NCBI GenBank assembly: GCA_003240755.1
Contig: QFNF01000024.1
Span: forward strand, 1-44,678
From: Sphingomonas hengshuiensis
GTDB taxonomy: Bacteria > Pseudomonadota > Alphaproteobacteria > Sphingomonadales > Sphingomonadaceae
Reading direction: 5' to 3'
DNA length: 44,678 bases
Below the pieces are notes generated by a model, which made no database searches, was not told the origin of the DNA, and saw only the letters and a program-made list of their open reading frames with translations. Made by a program: the position numbers and the translations under genes. How positions within the stretch are numbered: position 1 is the stretch's first letter; each line of letters starts with the position of its first letter. Of this stretch, positions 34,209-42,180 are shown one piece after another.

Positions 34209-34844
34209 TCAGGCGTCGCGCACCGCCGCGGCGAAGGCCGCGATCTTCGCCGCATCCTTGACCCCCGGCGCGCGCTCGACCCCCGACGATATGTCGACCA
34301 GCGGCGCGCGCGTGCGGCCGATCGCCTGCCCCACATTGCCCGCGTCCAGCCCGCCCGACAGCGCCCAGGGCAGCGGATGGCGAAACCCGTCGAGCAGCCC
34401 CCAGTCGAACCGCAACCCCATGCCACCGGGCAGCGCCGCCCCCGGCGGGGTCTTGGCATCGTACAGCACCCGGTCCGCCGCCCCGGCAAGCTTCCGCGCA
34501 CCGTCGAGGTCGGCGCGGGTCTTCACCGCCACCGCGCCCCATGTCTCGCGCGCCGCCCGTGCCCGGATCGCCGCCACCCGCTCGGGCGCGGTCCCGTGCA
34601 ACTGCACGATGTCCAGCCGCGCCGCCGCCATCGCCGCGTCCAGCAGCGCGTCGTCGGGATCGACGAACACCCCGACCGTCGCACGCCCCGCCGGCACCAT
34701 CCGCGCCAGTCCCGCCGCCGCATCGAACCCGACATGGCGCGGGGAGGGGGGGAAGAACACGAACCCGACATGGCTGGCCCCCGCCGCCAGCGCGGCGGCA
34801 AGCGTTTCGGGCGTCGACAGGCCGCAGATCTTGATGAGCGTCAT
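34209..34844 (-). CDS. trpF: Phosphoribosylanthranilate isomerase
   Basis: A 211-residue TIM-barrel enzyme of tryptophan synthesis. The start at ATG 34844 gives the canonical MTLIKICGLSTPETLAAAL with catalytic Cys7; HVGFVFFPPSPRHV, DIVQLHG, LSGGLDAGNVGQAI and DISSGVERAPGVKD follow. It opens the trpF-trpB-trpA-accD-folC run; the 404 bp upstream contains no gene and probably holds the operon promoter. Confidence 0.96.
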   Translation of the reverse strand: MTLIKICGLSTPETLAAALAAGASHVGFVFFPPSPRHVGFDAAAGLARMVPAGRATVGVFVDPDDALLDAAMAAARLDIVQLHGTAPERVAAIRARAARETWGAVAVKTRADLDGARKLAGAADRVLYDAKTPPGAALPGGMGLRFDWGLLDGFRHPLPWALSGGLDAGNVGQAIGRTRAPLVDISSGVERAPGVKDAAKIAAFAAAVRDA

Positions 34845-35248
34845 GGCCGGGGATGTAGCGGGTGGGACGACGAATGAGAACCGCAGCATGCGCATCCCCC
34901 GGCGCATGCCCGCACGCCGCGCCGGTGCCACCGGTCACGCGCATCGTCGCGAACGGCTTTCCTACAGGCGGTCGACCGGGCAGGGTGGCGGCGACGGTCG
35001 CGCCATCGGGGGGCAGGCGCGTTCCATGGCGGGGTCGCGACAGATGGCAGGCGACACCGGCGTACGCGAAAGCGTGGCGAGTGTGAACTTTGTGAACTTT
35101 GAAAAGCGGCGAAAATAATTTCGCGATATTTTACAAGGGCTTGAAAAAGGATCTTCGGATCATGTCTCGGGATCACGGGCGCAGGGCCGGGGGCAACGGT
35201 CAACGCTTCCCGCACCGCCGGCCCGGCGCACCCCGGATACCCGGCGCG
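34845..35248. other. Gene-free 404-bp region between pyrF and trpF
   Basis: No frame here has convincing coding character. Most is GC-rich, but 35083-35162 is a clearly AT-rich block (GAAAATAATTTCGCGATATT and surroundings) starting with the tandem GTGAACTTT repeat. It is the only sizeable spacer in the lapA-to-folC stretch and is the likely place of the trp operon promoter. No trp-leader peptide with tandem Trp codons, and no antiterminator pair, was found. Confidence 0.6.
35083..35100. repeat. Tandem 9-bp repeat GTGAACTTT x2
   Basis: Two perfect head-to-tail copies of GTGAACTTT start the AT-rich block upstream of trpF. On the transcribed (minus) strand they read AAAGTTCAC twice and could be a regulator-binding direct repeat. 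Confidence 0.6.
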
Positions 35249-35926
35249 TCAGAGCGTGGCTTCGATCGCCCTCGCGGCCTGATCGGGGTCCGCCGCCTGC
35301 GTGATCGGGCGGCCGATCACCAGCACCGACGCCCCGGCGTCCAGCGCGGCGCGGGGCGTCACCACCCGCTTCTGGTCGCCGGCCACCCCGTTCGCCGGCC
35401 GGACGCCCGGCACCACGAAATACCCCTGCGGCCATGCCTTTCTCGCCGCCGCGACTTCCGCGCCGGAACACACCACGCCGTCGATCCCGGCGCTTTTCGC
35501 CAGTTCGGTCAGCCGCACCACCTGCTCGTGCGGATCGGGGGTCAGGCCGATCGACGACAGGTCGTGCGCGTCGAGGCTGGTCAGCATCGTCACCGCGACG
35601 ACTTTCGTACCCGCCGGCGCCGCCGCCTTGGCATCCTCCAGCATCGCCCGGCCCCCGGCGGCATGCACCGTCAGGATCGCGGGATCGAGCGGCCCCAGCG
35701 CCTGGATCGCCTTTGCCACCGTATTGGGGATGTCGTGGAATTTCAGGTCGAGGAAGATCGGCAGCCCCAGATCGGCCATCGTCCGCACCCCGGCCCGGCC
35801 ATTGGCCATGAAGAATTCGAGGCCGAGCTTCAGCCCGCCGACATGCCCGCGTACCGCCTGCGCCAGCGTCCTCGCCCGCTCCAGATCGGGGGTGTCGATC
35901 GCGACATAGATGGGCGAGCGGCTCAC
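35249..35926 (-). CDS. pyrF: Orotidine 5'-phosphate decarboxylase
   Basis: A 225-residue enzyme giving UMP, the last step of de novo pyrimidine synthesis. The GTG start at 35926 forms a 4-bp GTGA overlap with the lapA-like stop. SPIYVAIDTPDLERA, the catalytic Asp60-Lys62-Asp65 group in FLDLKFHDIPNTV, TVHAAGG and FVVPGVRPANG are present. Confidence 0.96.
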   Translation of the reverse strand: MSRSPIYVAIDTPDLERARTLAQAVRGHVGGLKLGLEFFMANGRAGVRTMADLGLPIFLDLKFHDIPNTVAKAIQALGPLDPAILTVHAAGGRAMLEDAKAAAPAGTKVVAVTMLTSLDAHDLSSIGLTPDPHEQVVRLTELAKSAGIDGVVCSGAEVAAARKAWPQGYFVVPGVRPANGVAGDQKRVVTPRAALDAGASVLVIGRPITQAADPDQAARAIEATL

Positions 35927-36246
35927 GATGCCGCTCCCGGTGCGACCGGCGCCGCGACCGGCGCGGGGTCGGCCGGCAGGCTGGCAGGTGGATCGGCGCG
36001 GTGCAGGTCGGCCAGCGTCCGGTCGGTCGCCGCGATCCGCTGCCGCAGGCGCCAGCGCGTCAGGTGCAGCGCGACGAAGGTCGGCAGGAACCCCGCCAGG
36101 AACGTCACCAGCAACAGCAGCGGCAGGTTCACATCGGCATAGAGCGATCCCCACAGCTTCAGCGGCACCATCGTCATGTTGTTCAGCGCGAAGGCGACGA
36201 TGACCCCGACCAGCAAGGCCCAGAACAGGGTTTTCAGGAACTGCAT
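35923..36246 (-). CDS. lapA: LapA-domain (DUF1049) membrane protein
   Basis: A 107-residue protein from ATG 36246. Two membrane helices (TLFWALLVGVIVAFALNN and LPLLLLVTFLAGFLPTFVAL) flank a short periplasmic loop with a MVPLKLWG motif. A charged helix (TRWRLRQRIAATDRTLADLH) and a Pro/Ala-rich tail follow. In enterobacteria LapA/LapB act in lipopolysaccharide assembly; no lapB is adjacent here, so the exact role is uncertain. It overlaps pyrF by 4 bp, a pairing common in alphaproteobacteria. Confidence 0.85.
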   Translation of the reverse strand: MQFLKTLFWALLVGVIVAFALNNMTMVPLKLWGSLYADVNLPLLLLVTFLAGFLPTFVALHLTRWRLRQRIAATDRTLADLHRADPPASLPADPAPVAAPVAPGAAS

Positions 36247-36318
36247 GGGGTGGCGCCTTCGTGGTTGTTCTCGCCCCATCCTTACGCCGGTCGGCCGTCG
36301 GATTCCAATAGCGGCGAC

Positions 36319-38610
36319 CTATCCGATCGCGGCACGCAGCTCCTCGAACAGCGGCTGGATCATGGTCAGCCGGTCCTGCTCCTCATCGAGGATCGCGCGG
36401 AACGCCGCGCGCTTGTGCGTCGAGATCCAGCCGGGCGGCAGGCGCGTGTCGGGGGGCAGCGTCGACAGCGCGATATCGATCATCCGCTCCGCCCCGTGCA
36501 GCCGTCCCCACAGATAGTCGTTCTCGCGGTACGACCGGCTGAAGAACGCCCCGAAATTGTTGAAGCGGATGCCCTTCAACGTCGCCTCGGCGCCTCCCGG
36601 GCGGATCGACGGGGCGTCGTCGGGCGCGATCCGGTCGACCCGGACCGGATCGAACTCGTCCAGCCCTTCGCCCCCCAGCAGCGGCAGCGTCGCGATGTCG
36701 AAAAAGGGAAAGCCGAGATAGTCGAGCAGCAGCGGCCGGCGGATCTCGCGCGGCGCCGCCGCCAGTGCCGCCGACAGCCGTTCGTCGGTTTCGCCGTCCA
36801 GCCGCGTCAGGTCCATCGCCGCCGCCATCGCCGCCAGCACGTCCCCCGGATCGGCGCGCTTGTCCCCGGCCAGCGACCGCACCGCCCCGAACCGGTCGGC
36901 CCGCTCGCACGCCAGATAGGGCGTCAGGCTGGCAAAGATCGCCTCGCGCACCGGGGCCAGCGTCGCGGCATCCTGTCCGGGCTCCATCGCCGACACCGTC
37001 CGCACCAGCAGCCGCAACCGGCGAATGCGAAAGGCAAGGTCGTGGGTCCGCAGGAAGTCGATCGCCGCGTCCGATGCGCCGTCGCCGTCGAACCGGTCGG
37101 CGCCCCGCTCGATCACGACCCCGGCAAAGCCCTCGCGCAACCGCCGCCGCCGGTCGGGGGAGGGATCGTCCGCCAGCGACGCGACCCGCTCCGCCAGCCG
37201 GTCGAGCACCTGATCGACCTTGAGCAGACCGTAAGCGGCATGGCCATAGCCCGCCCGCTTCGCCGTCTGCACCTGCGCGCGGCGGCGCCATCCCGCCAGC
37301 CGCCCCGCCGTCGGCCAGTCGAGGAACAGGGTATAGCCGAACAACTGCTCGACCTCCGCCTCCACGCCGCCGCGCAGTTTCTCCACGATCGCCAGCATCC
37401 GCTCGATCCGTTCCGACCGCCGCTGGATCGCATCCAGATTGTCGCGGATCGGCTGCTTGCGCGGCAGTTCGGACAGCGCGCCAAGGATCGTCTGGAAGAA
37501 GCTCGGCGGCCCGTCGGCGGCGGTGCCGATGCCGAACTTGTGGTTGGGCGCGGGGTCGAGATAGACGAAGCGCCGGTCGATCTGCCGCCGTGCCGGGCGT
37601 TCGCGCAGGGCATCGATCGCCGGGCGGAACGGCGCGTTGGCCAGCACCGATCCGTCGATCAGCGCCGCCTGCTCGACCATCCCCACCGCCGCCTGTCGCG
37701 GCAGCACCCGGCGCAGGAACGCCTCGCGCCCCGGCCAGTCGGTCCCGCGATCCTTCAGCGCCGCGTCCAGCTCGCCCACCCGGAACGGCGGGAACGCGCC
37801 GGGAAAGCTCGACGTCGCCCGCGCCGCGAACACCAGCTCGGCGGGATCGGCGAGCGGCCCGTCGCCATGGTCGGAAAAGCCGATGACGATGCGATGTTCG
37901 GTCTCGACCACCTCCTTGGGCGAATTGAGCCGCAGCAGTTCGGGATGGCCGGCAAAGTCGGTGACGGTGACGAACAGGTCGAGCGGCTGACCCGGCGGCA
38001 GCAGCCGCGGCCCCACCGGTCCCGCCGCCATCGCCTCGAACGCGTTCAGCAGCATGTCGACCATCGCCCGCCCCCCGAACGGCGGCTGGAACCACCGCGC
38101 CCGGACGAACCGGTCGAGCTTGGCGCGCAGTTCGTCGCGTGCGGCGATGTCGACGCTCGACGCATCCTCGCCCTCGCGGCCCAGCGCCATCCACGCGACC
38201 GGCCGCGCCCAGGGGCGCGACAGCGCGCTCGCCGGCGCCTGTGCCGGGTCGATCAGCGCCTCGATATCCGCGCCCTCCAGCCATAATTCGGTCAGCGGGT
38301 CGAGCGACTGTCCGGTCGCGACCGCATGCGCCAGGAACACGCCGTTGATCCCGCCCGCACTCGCGCCCGCGACGATATCGACCAGCACGCGCAGGCGGAT
38401 ACCCGTCAGTTCGGCCAGCTCGGCCAGCATCGTGCGGTACACGTCCGCGCTGCCCCCCGGCGATGCCGCCGCATCCTGGACCGCGCGGCTGGCGCGGGCG
38501 ATGTGCCACACTTCCTTGACCAGCCCGTGCATATAGACCGCCAGGCTGATCCCGCCGTAACAGACCAGCGCGAGGCGCAGTTCGCGTTCGTGCAGCGGCG
38601 CCTCGCTCAT
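36319..38610 (-). CDS. Patatin-like phospholipase/acyl hydrolase (DUF3376 type)
   Basis: A 763-residue protein from ATG 38610. LRLALVCYGGISLAVYMHGL forms the patatin oxyanion region, the nucleophile is Ser84 in VAGASAGGINGVFLAHA, and the partner Asp lies in ALIDGSVLANAPF. The remaining 400 residues are the conserved C-terminal extension of the long bacterial group (LFGYTLFLDWPTAGRL, FLRTHDLAFRIRRLRLLVRT, IRFNNFGAFFSRSYRENDYL). It probably hydrolyses membrane lipid acyl chains; localisation is uncertain because no signal peptide is visible. Its start overlaps the stop of the upstream EEP nuclease-like gene by 4 bp. Confidence 0.9.
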   Translation of the reverse strand: MSEAPLHERELRLALVCYGGISLAVYMHGLVKEVWHIARASRAVQDAAASPGGSADVYRTMLAELAELTGIRLRVLVDIVAGASAGGINGVFLAHAVATGQSLDPLTELWLEGADIEALIDPAQAPASALSRPWARPVAWMALGREGEDASSVDIAARDELRAKLDRFVRARWFQPPFGGRAMVDMLLNAFEAMAAGPVGPRLLPPGQPLDLFVTVTDFAGHPELLRLNSPKEVVETEHRIVIGFSDHGDGPLADPAELVFAARATSSFPGAFPPFRVGELDAALKDRGTDWPGREAFLRRVLPRQAAVGMVEQAALIDGSVLANAPFRPAIDALRERPARRQIDRRFVYLDPAPNHKFGIGTAADGPPSFFQTILGALSELPRKQPIRDNLDAIQRRSERIERMLAIVEKLRGGVEAEVEQLFGYTLFLDWPTAGRLAGWRRRAQVQTAKRAGYGHAAYGLLKVDQVLDRLAERVASLADDPSPDRRRRLREGFAGVVIERGADRFDGDGASDAAIDFLRTHDLAFRIRRLRLLVRTVSAMEPGQDAATLAPVREAIFASLTPYLACERADRFGAVRSLAGDKRADPGDVLAAMAAAMDLTRLDGETDERLSAALAAAPREIRRPLLLDYLGFPFFDIATLPLLGGEGLDEFDPVRVDRIAPDDAPSIRPGGAEATLKGIRFNNFGAFFSRSYRENDYLWGRLHGAERMIDIALSTLPPDTRLPPGWISTHKRAAFRAILDEEQDRLTMIQPLFEELRAAIG

Positions 38611-39302
38611 GCCGGTTCCAGGGTCGCCCAGATCGGCAGATGGTCCGACGCCTTGCGCGCGGCGGCGCTGTGATGGGTACCGGCCTCGACGATGCGCAGT
38701 CCGCTCGACACCATGATCCGGTCGAGCCGCCCGACCGGATGCTTCGCATGGAAGCTCGGTCCCGTCTCGGCAAAGCTGTGCGTCCGCGCGAAGTCGCGCA
38801 GGCATCCCGATCGCGGCGTCCATTCGTTCAGGTCGCCCATCAGCACGCTGGGCAAAGCGGGGCTGCATCCCTCGACCTCGTGCAGGATCGCATGCGCCTG
38901 CTTGCGCCGCCACAGCCCGGACAGGTCGAGGTGCATGCCCACCACCCGCAGCGTGACGCCCTTCACCGCGATGTCCGCCCGCACCGCGCCGCGCGGCTCC
39001 AGTGCCGGTATCTCGATCCGCCGCTCGGCGCTCACCACCGCATCCTTGCGCACCAGCAGCGCGTTGCCATGCCATCCCATCGACTGCGCCCGGACCGCGA
39101 CCGGCACCGCCGTCCATGGGCTATGGTCGTCCAGCATGTGCAGCGGGATCACCCCGGCACGCTCGCCCAGCCGGCGGTCGCATTCCTGCAACGCGATGAT
39201 ATCGGCATCGATCTCCCGCAGCACCTCCAGCGTGCGCTCGGGCATGCGGCGGCGATCGGTCCCGATCGCCTTGCGCATATTGTAGCTGGCCACCTTTATC
39301 AT
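38607..39302 (-). CDS. Endonuclease/exonuclease/phosphatase (EEP) family hydrolase
   Basis: A 231-residue protein from ATG 39302. The EEP metal and catalytic motifs are present: VASYNMRKAIG, IIALQECD, VVGMHLDLSG, VLMGDLNEW and the terminal ASDHLPIWATL. It could act on nucleic acids, inositol phosphates or phospholipids; the fold alone does not decide. Being co-translated with a patatin lipase (ATGA overlap) favours a lipid-linked substrate, as inference. Residues before 39302 in the open frame fall near the repeat and are not included. Confidence 0.88.
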   Translation of the reverse strand: MIKVASYNMRKAIGTDRRRMPERTLEVLREIDADIIALQECDRRLGERAGVIPLHMLDDHSPWTAVPVAVRAQSMGWHGNALLVRKDAVVSAERRIEIPALEPRGAVRADIAVKGVTLRVVGMHLDLSGLWRRKQAHAILHEVEGCSPALPSVLMGDLNEWTPRSGCLRDFARTHSFAETGPSFHAKHPVGRLDRIMVSSGLRIVEAGTHHSAAARKASDHLPIWATLEPA

Positions 39303-39355
39303 CGCTGGCCCCTCAACGCCGGGCGGGGCGGTTTCGTTTCGCTGCCAGCTTTTCT

Positions 39356-39453
39356 TCGTCATTCCCGCGAAGGCGGGAATCCATATGCGCTGACGCTCGT
39401 GCCGGAGCCGCCGGCAGTGCGTCTATGGATCCCCGCCCCCGCGGGGATGACGA
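39356..39453. repeat. Palindromic intergenic repeat, 98 bp
   Basis: The ends TCGTCATTCCCGCG and CGCGGGGATGACGA match as inverted repeats at 13 of 14 positions. Each end also forms its own hairpin (ATTCCCGC/GCGGGAAT and ATCCCCGC/GCGGGGAT). It lies between the histidine kinase stop and the EEP gene. This 'CATTCCCGCGAAGGCGGGAA' sequence is a widespread proteobacterial dispersed repeat type (from memory). Confidence 0.78.
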
Positions 39454-39492
39454 TCCGGTCGTTGCGTCGGATCCTGCCGCGGCAACCGGCCC

Positions 39493-40854
39493 TCATCGCG
39501 GCAACCGGATCGTGGCGTCCAGCCCGCCGCCATCGCGATTGGCGAGCATGATCTCGCCCCCGGCGTCGCGCACGATCGCCCGTGCCAGCGCCAGCCCCAG
39601 CCCGATGCCGCCGGTATCGCGGTTGCGCGATGTTTCCAGCCGGGTGAACGGAGCGAACACCCCCTCCATCCGGTCGGGCGGGATGCCGGGACCGCGATCG
39701 GCCACGGTGATCGCCACCGCCTGCGGCCCCGTCTCGATCCGGACCGCCGCATGGCCGTCGCCATATTTGATCGCATTCTCGATCAGGTTGCGCACCGCGC
39801 GGCGCATCAGGTTCTGGCGCAGGTGCAGCGGTACGCGCGCCGCCTCGACGAGATCCACCGCATGGCCCAGGTCGCGGAAATCCTCGACCACCGCATCGAC
39901 CAGCGCGGCGACGTCGACATCGGTCGCCGCCTCGCTCGGCCGCCCCAGCCTCGCCAGCGACAGGATATCGTCCAGCGTCGCGTTCATCTCGTCGATCGTC
40001 TCGGCCATGCGCGCGCGGTCGGTATCGTCCTCGACCGATTCGATGCGGACGCGCAGCGCGGCGAGCGGGGTGCGCAGGTCGTGGCCGATCGCGCCCAGCA
40101 TCCGGTCCTTTTCATCGACCATGGCATTCACCCGCTGGCCCAGGTCGGTAAAGGCCGCGATCAGCAGCCGCACGTCCTGCGGCCCCTGCGGCTCGATCGC
40201 GGGCAGCGGCCGGGCCGGATGGAACGCACGCGCGGCATCGGCCAGTCGTCGCAGCGGCTTGGCGATCCGCCGCCCGATCCACAATACCGGCAGCAACACG
40301 ATGACATAGAGGATGAAGGTCTGCGCCAGCGACTGCCACAACACGCCGCGCTCGGCCATCGGCCACGGCGTATGCGACACCAGCCAGCCGCGTCCGGGCA
40401 GTTCGACCGCGCTGTCGAGCACCGCGCCCGTTCGCCGCAGCCGCTCGGCCCGGTGTTCGCCCACCCCGCGCGCGCGGATTTCCGCTTCGTCGATCGGCCG
40501 GATATGCGCGGCGATCCGCCCGATGGGGATGCCCGCTTCGGCAAAGCCCGACCGGATCGCGCTTTCCACATCGGTTTCGGGTTCGCCGCGCAGGACCGGC
40601 ACCCGGTCCGTCACCAGCCGCACCCCGCGCATCCGGTCGCGCGGGTTCGCCGCGGGTTGCCCGACGCGCGGTGCCCGGTGCCGCTCGGCGGCGTCGATCA
40701 GGCGGGTGACTGCGGGCAGGGTGATCTCGGCAAAGCGGAACGCCCGCCGCTCGCGCAGCAGCAGCGCGAAGTTCAGCGCCTGCGCGACGAACAGCGCCAC
40801 CGCCACCAGCAGGGCGATCTGTCCCGGCAGGCTGGTCGGCCAGAACCGCCTCAC
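39493..40854 (-). CDS. Sensor histidine kinase, OmpR-class two-component system
   Basis: A 453-residue protein from GTG 40854, overlapping the response regulator stop (GTGA). It has one N-terminal membrane helix (GQIALLVAVALFVAQALNFA), a periplasmic domain of about 130 residues, a second helix (FILYVIVLLPVLWIG) and a HAMP domain (RRIAKPLRRLADAARAF). The dimerisation box carries the phospho-His (LGAIGHDLRTPLAALRVRIE), and the ATPase has N (NLIENAIKYG), G1 (DRGPGIPPD) and G2 (GGIGLGLALAR) boxes. It resembles EnvZ in layout. The signal is unknown. The periplasmic loop has several Arg and acidic residues. Confidence 0.94.
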   Translation of the reverse strand: MRRFWPTSLPGQIALLVAVALFVAQALNFALLLRERRAFRFAEITLPAVTRLIDAAERHRAPRVGQPAANPRDRMRGVRLVTDRVPVLRGEPETDVESAIRSGFAEAGIPIGRIAAHIRPIDEAEIRARGVGEHRAERLRRTGAVLDSAVELPGRGWLVSHTPWPMAERGVLWQSLAQTFILYVIVLLPVLWIGRRIAKPLRRLADAARAFHPARPLPAIEPQGPQDVRLLIAAFTDLGQRVNAMVDEKDRMLGAIGHDLRTPLAALRVRIESVEDDTDRARMAETIDEMNATLDDILSLARLGRPSEAATDVDVAALVDAVVEDFRDLGHAVDLVEAARVPLHLRQNLMRRAVRNLIENAIKYGDGHAAVRIETGPQAVAITVADRGPGIPPDRMEGVFAPFTRLETSRNRDTGGIGLGLALARAIVRDAGGEIMLANRDGGGLDATIRLPR

Positions 40855-41579
40855 AGGCGCGTGACTTCGGTCGCCAGCGTATAGCCGCCGCCCCACACGG
40901 TCTTGATGATTTCCGGATTGCGCACGTCGGTCTCGATCTTCTTGCGCAGCCGGCTGACCTGATTGTCGATCGCCCGGTCGAACGCCGCCGCCTCGCGCCC
41001 TTGCGTCAGGTCGAGCAACTGGTCGCGGGTCAGCACCTGTCGCGGCCGCGTCACCAGCGCGTGCAGCAGGCTGTACTCGCCGGTCGACAGCGGCACCGAC
41101 ACGCCCTCGCGGTCGACCAGCGCGCGCTCGCCGGTCTTGAGCACCCAGCCGGCAAAGGCGAACGATCCGGCCTCCGGCGCATGCTGCCGCACCGCGCCCC
41201 CCGCCGTCCGGCGCAGCACGACCTTGACCCGCGCCGCCAGTTCGCGCGGGGAGAACGGCTTCACGACATAATCGTCGGCGCCCATTTCCAGCCCGACGAT
41301 CCGGTCGGTTTCCTCGGTACGCGCGGTCAGCAGGATCACCGGCGTCTCGCTCGTCTCGCGGATATGGCGGCACAGCGACAACCCGTCCTCGCCCGGCATC
41401 ATGATGTCGAGGATGGCAAGGTCGATCGCATAGGCGTTCAGCCGCGCCCGCGCGCCCTCGGCATCGCCCGCCTGCGTCACGCGGAACCCCTGGCGGGTCA
41501 GATACTGGGCAAGCGGTTCGCGGATCGATCGTTCGTCGTCGACCAGCAGCAGATGGGGGATATCGGCCATATCGGACAT
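40851..41579 (-). CDS. OmpR-family response regulator
   Basis: A 242-residue protein from ATG 41579 (MSDMADIPHLLLVDDERSIR); ATG 41570 is an alternative. The receiver has phosphoacceptor Asp58 in LAILDIMMPGEDG and Lys in DDYVVKPFSPREL. The C-terminal winged helix (STGEYSLLHALVTRPRQVLT, RAIDNQVSRLRKKIE, IIKTVWGGGYTLA) binds DNA, usually at direct repeats. It is translationally coupled to the histidine kinase gene and follows the EF-hand gene on the same strand after a terminator hairpin. The TTGTCGC cluster upstream of that gene is a candidate target. Confidence 0.95.
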   Translation of the reverse strand: MSDMADIPHLLLVDDERSIREPLAQYLTRQGFRVTQAGDAEGARARLNAYAIDLAILDIMMPGEDGLSLCRHIRETSETPVILLTARTEETDRIVGLEMGADDYVVKPFSPRELAARVKVVLRRTAGGAVRQHAPEAGSFAFAGWVLKTGERALVDREGVSVPLSTGEYSLLHALVTRPRQVLTRDQLLDLTQGREAAAFDRAIDNQVSRLRKKIETDVRNPEIIKTVWGGGYTLATEVTRL

Positions 41580-41608
41580 GCTAGGCGCACCGGCTCCCGA
41601 AAGGAATG

Positions 41609-41635
41609 GCCGGAGGGTGTCGACCACCCTCCGGC
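41609..41635 (-). terminator. Terminator hairpin after the EF-hand gene
   Basis: A perfect 11-bp stem (GCCGGAGGGTG with CACCCTCCGGC) and a 5-nt loop lie 7 bp after the EF-hand stop on the minus strand, followed by the weakly T-rich CATTCCTTTC. It separates the EF-hand gene from the two-component genes and may let part of the transcription through. Confidence 0.65.
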
Positions 41636-41642
41636 GAAGGGG

Positions 41643-42065
41643 TCAGTCGGCCTGCTGCCGGTCGCGGCGCTCCATGCGTTGCTGGCGCGACTGCTGGCGT
41701 TCGGCGGCGTCGATCCGGCCATCCTTGTTGGTATCCTGCCGGTCGAACATCCGCATCGCCGCTGCACGAAACTCCTCCCGGGTAATGACACCGTCCCGGT
41801 TCGCATCGGCGCGCTCCAGCATCCGCCCGCCGCCGCGACCGGGCGTGGCGCCGTCATCGCCCTGCGGCTGGCGCTCTGCCGCGCTGATCCTGCCGTCGCG
41901 GTCGGTGTCGAGCCTGTCGAAGCGGCGGTCGGCGTTCGCCACGGCCTCCGCGCGGGTCAGGACGCCATCGGCCATCGGGCGGGGCGACGAGGGCGGGGTC
42001 TGGGCCACGACGATACCGGGCAGGGCGATACCGGCAAGCGAGGCGGCGACGATCAGCGAACGCAT
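41643..42065 (-). CDS. Secreted triple EF-hand calcium-binding protein
   Basis: A 140-residue protein with AAAGG upstream of ATG 42065 and a signal peptide (MRSLIVAASLAGIALPGIVV, cut after AQ). Three EF-hand loops of the DxDxDG type are visible: residues 53-64 (DTDRDGRISAAE), 87-98 (DANRDGVITREE) and 111-122 (DTNKDGRIDAAE). A degenerate half-loop (MADGVLTRAEA) lies near residue 31. A Gln/Arg-rich tail ends the protein. It should bind calcium in the periplasm, either as a buffer or as a sensor. The adjoining two-component system and the TTGTCGC cluster suggest regulated expression. Confidence 0.92.
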   Translation of the reverse strand: MRSLIVAASLAGIALPGIVVAQTPPSSPRPMADGVLTRAEAVANADRRFDRLDTDRDGRISAAERQPQGDDGATPGRGGGRMLERADANRDGVITREEFRAAAMRMFDRQDTNKDGRIDAAERQQSRQQRMERRDRQQAD

Positions 42066-42114
42066 GGACGAACCTTTCGGAACGGGGGCGCACCCCCGGG
42101 TTGAGAATGCGCCC

Positions 42115-42177
42115 TTGTCGCTGCCAATTGTCGCCAGCCTTTGTCGCGTGCCCTGCCGCTTTGTCGCGATTTGTCGC
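42115..42177. promoter_or_regulatory. Cluster of five TTGTCGC heptamers upstream of the EF-hand gene
   Basis: TTGTCGC occurs at 42115, 42128, 42141, 42161 and 42171, all in one orientation (GCGACAA on the strand of the EF-hand gene). The start-to-start distances are 13, 13, 20 and 10 bp. They lie 50-112 bp before the EF-hand ATG, in an otherwise gene-free spacer. Direct repeats with about one helical turn spacing are typical binding sites of OmpR-family regulators; the neighbouring regulator is the natural candidate. Confidence 0.65.
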
Positions 42178-42180
42178 AGG

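Noticed and set aside
34845..35248. A trp attenuator upstream of trpF
   Set aside because: No short leader peptide with adjacent Trp codons and no competing stem pair followed by a T-run could be found.
36001..38286. Plus-strand frame of 761 codons across the patatin gene
   Set aside because: Antisense shadow rich in Arg, Gln and His; the minus-strand protein has a complete patatin signature.
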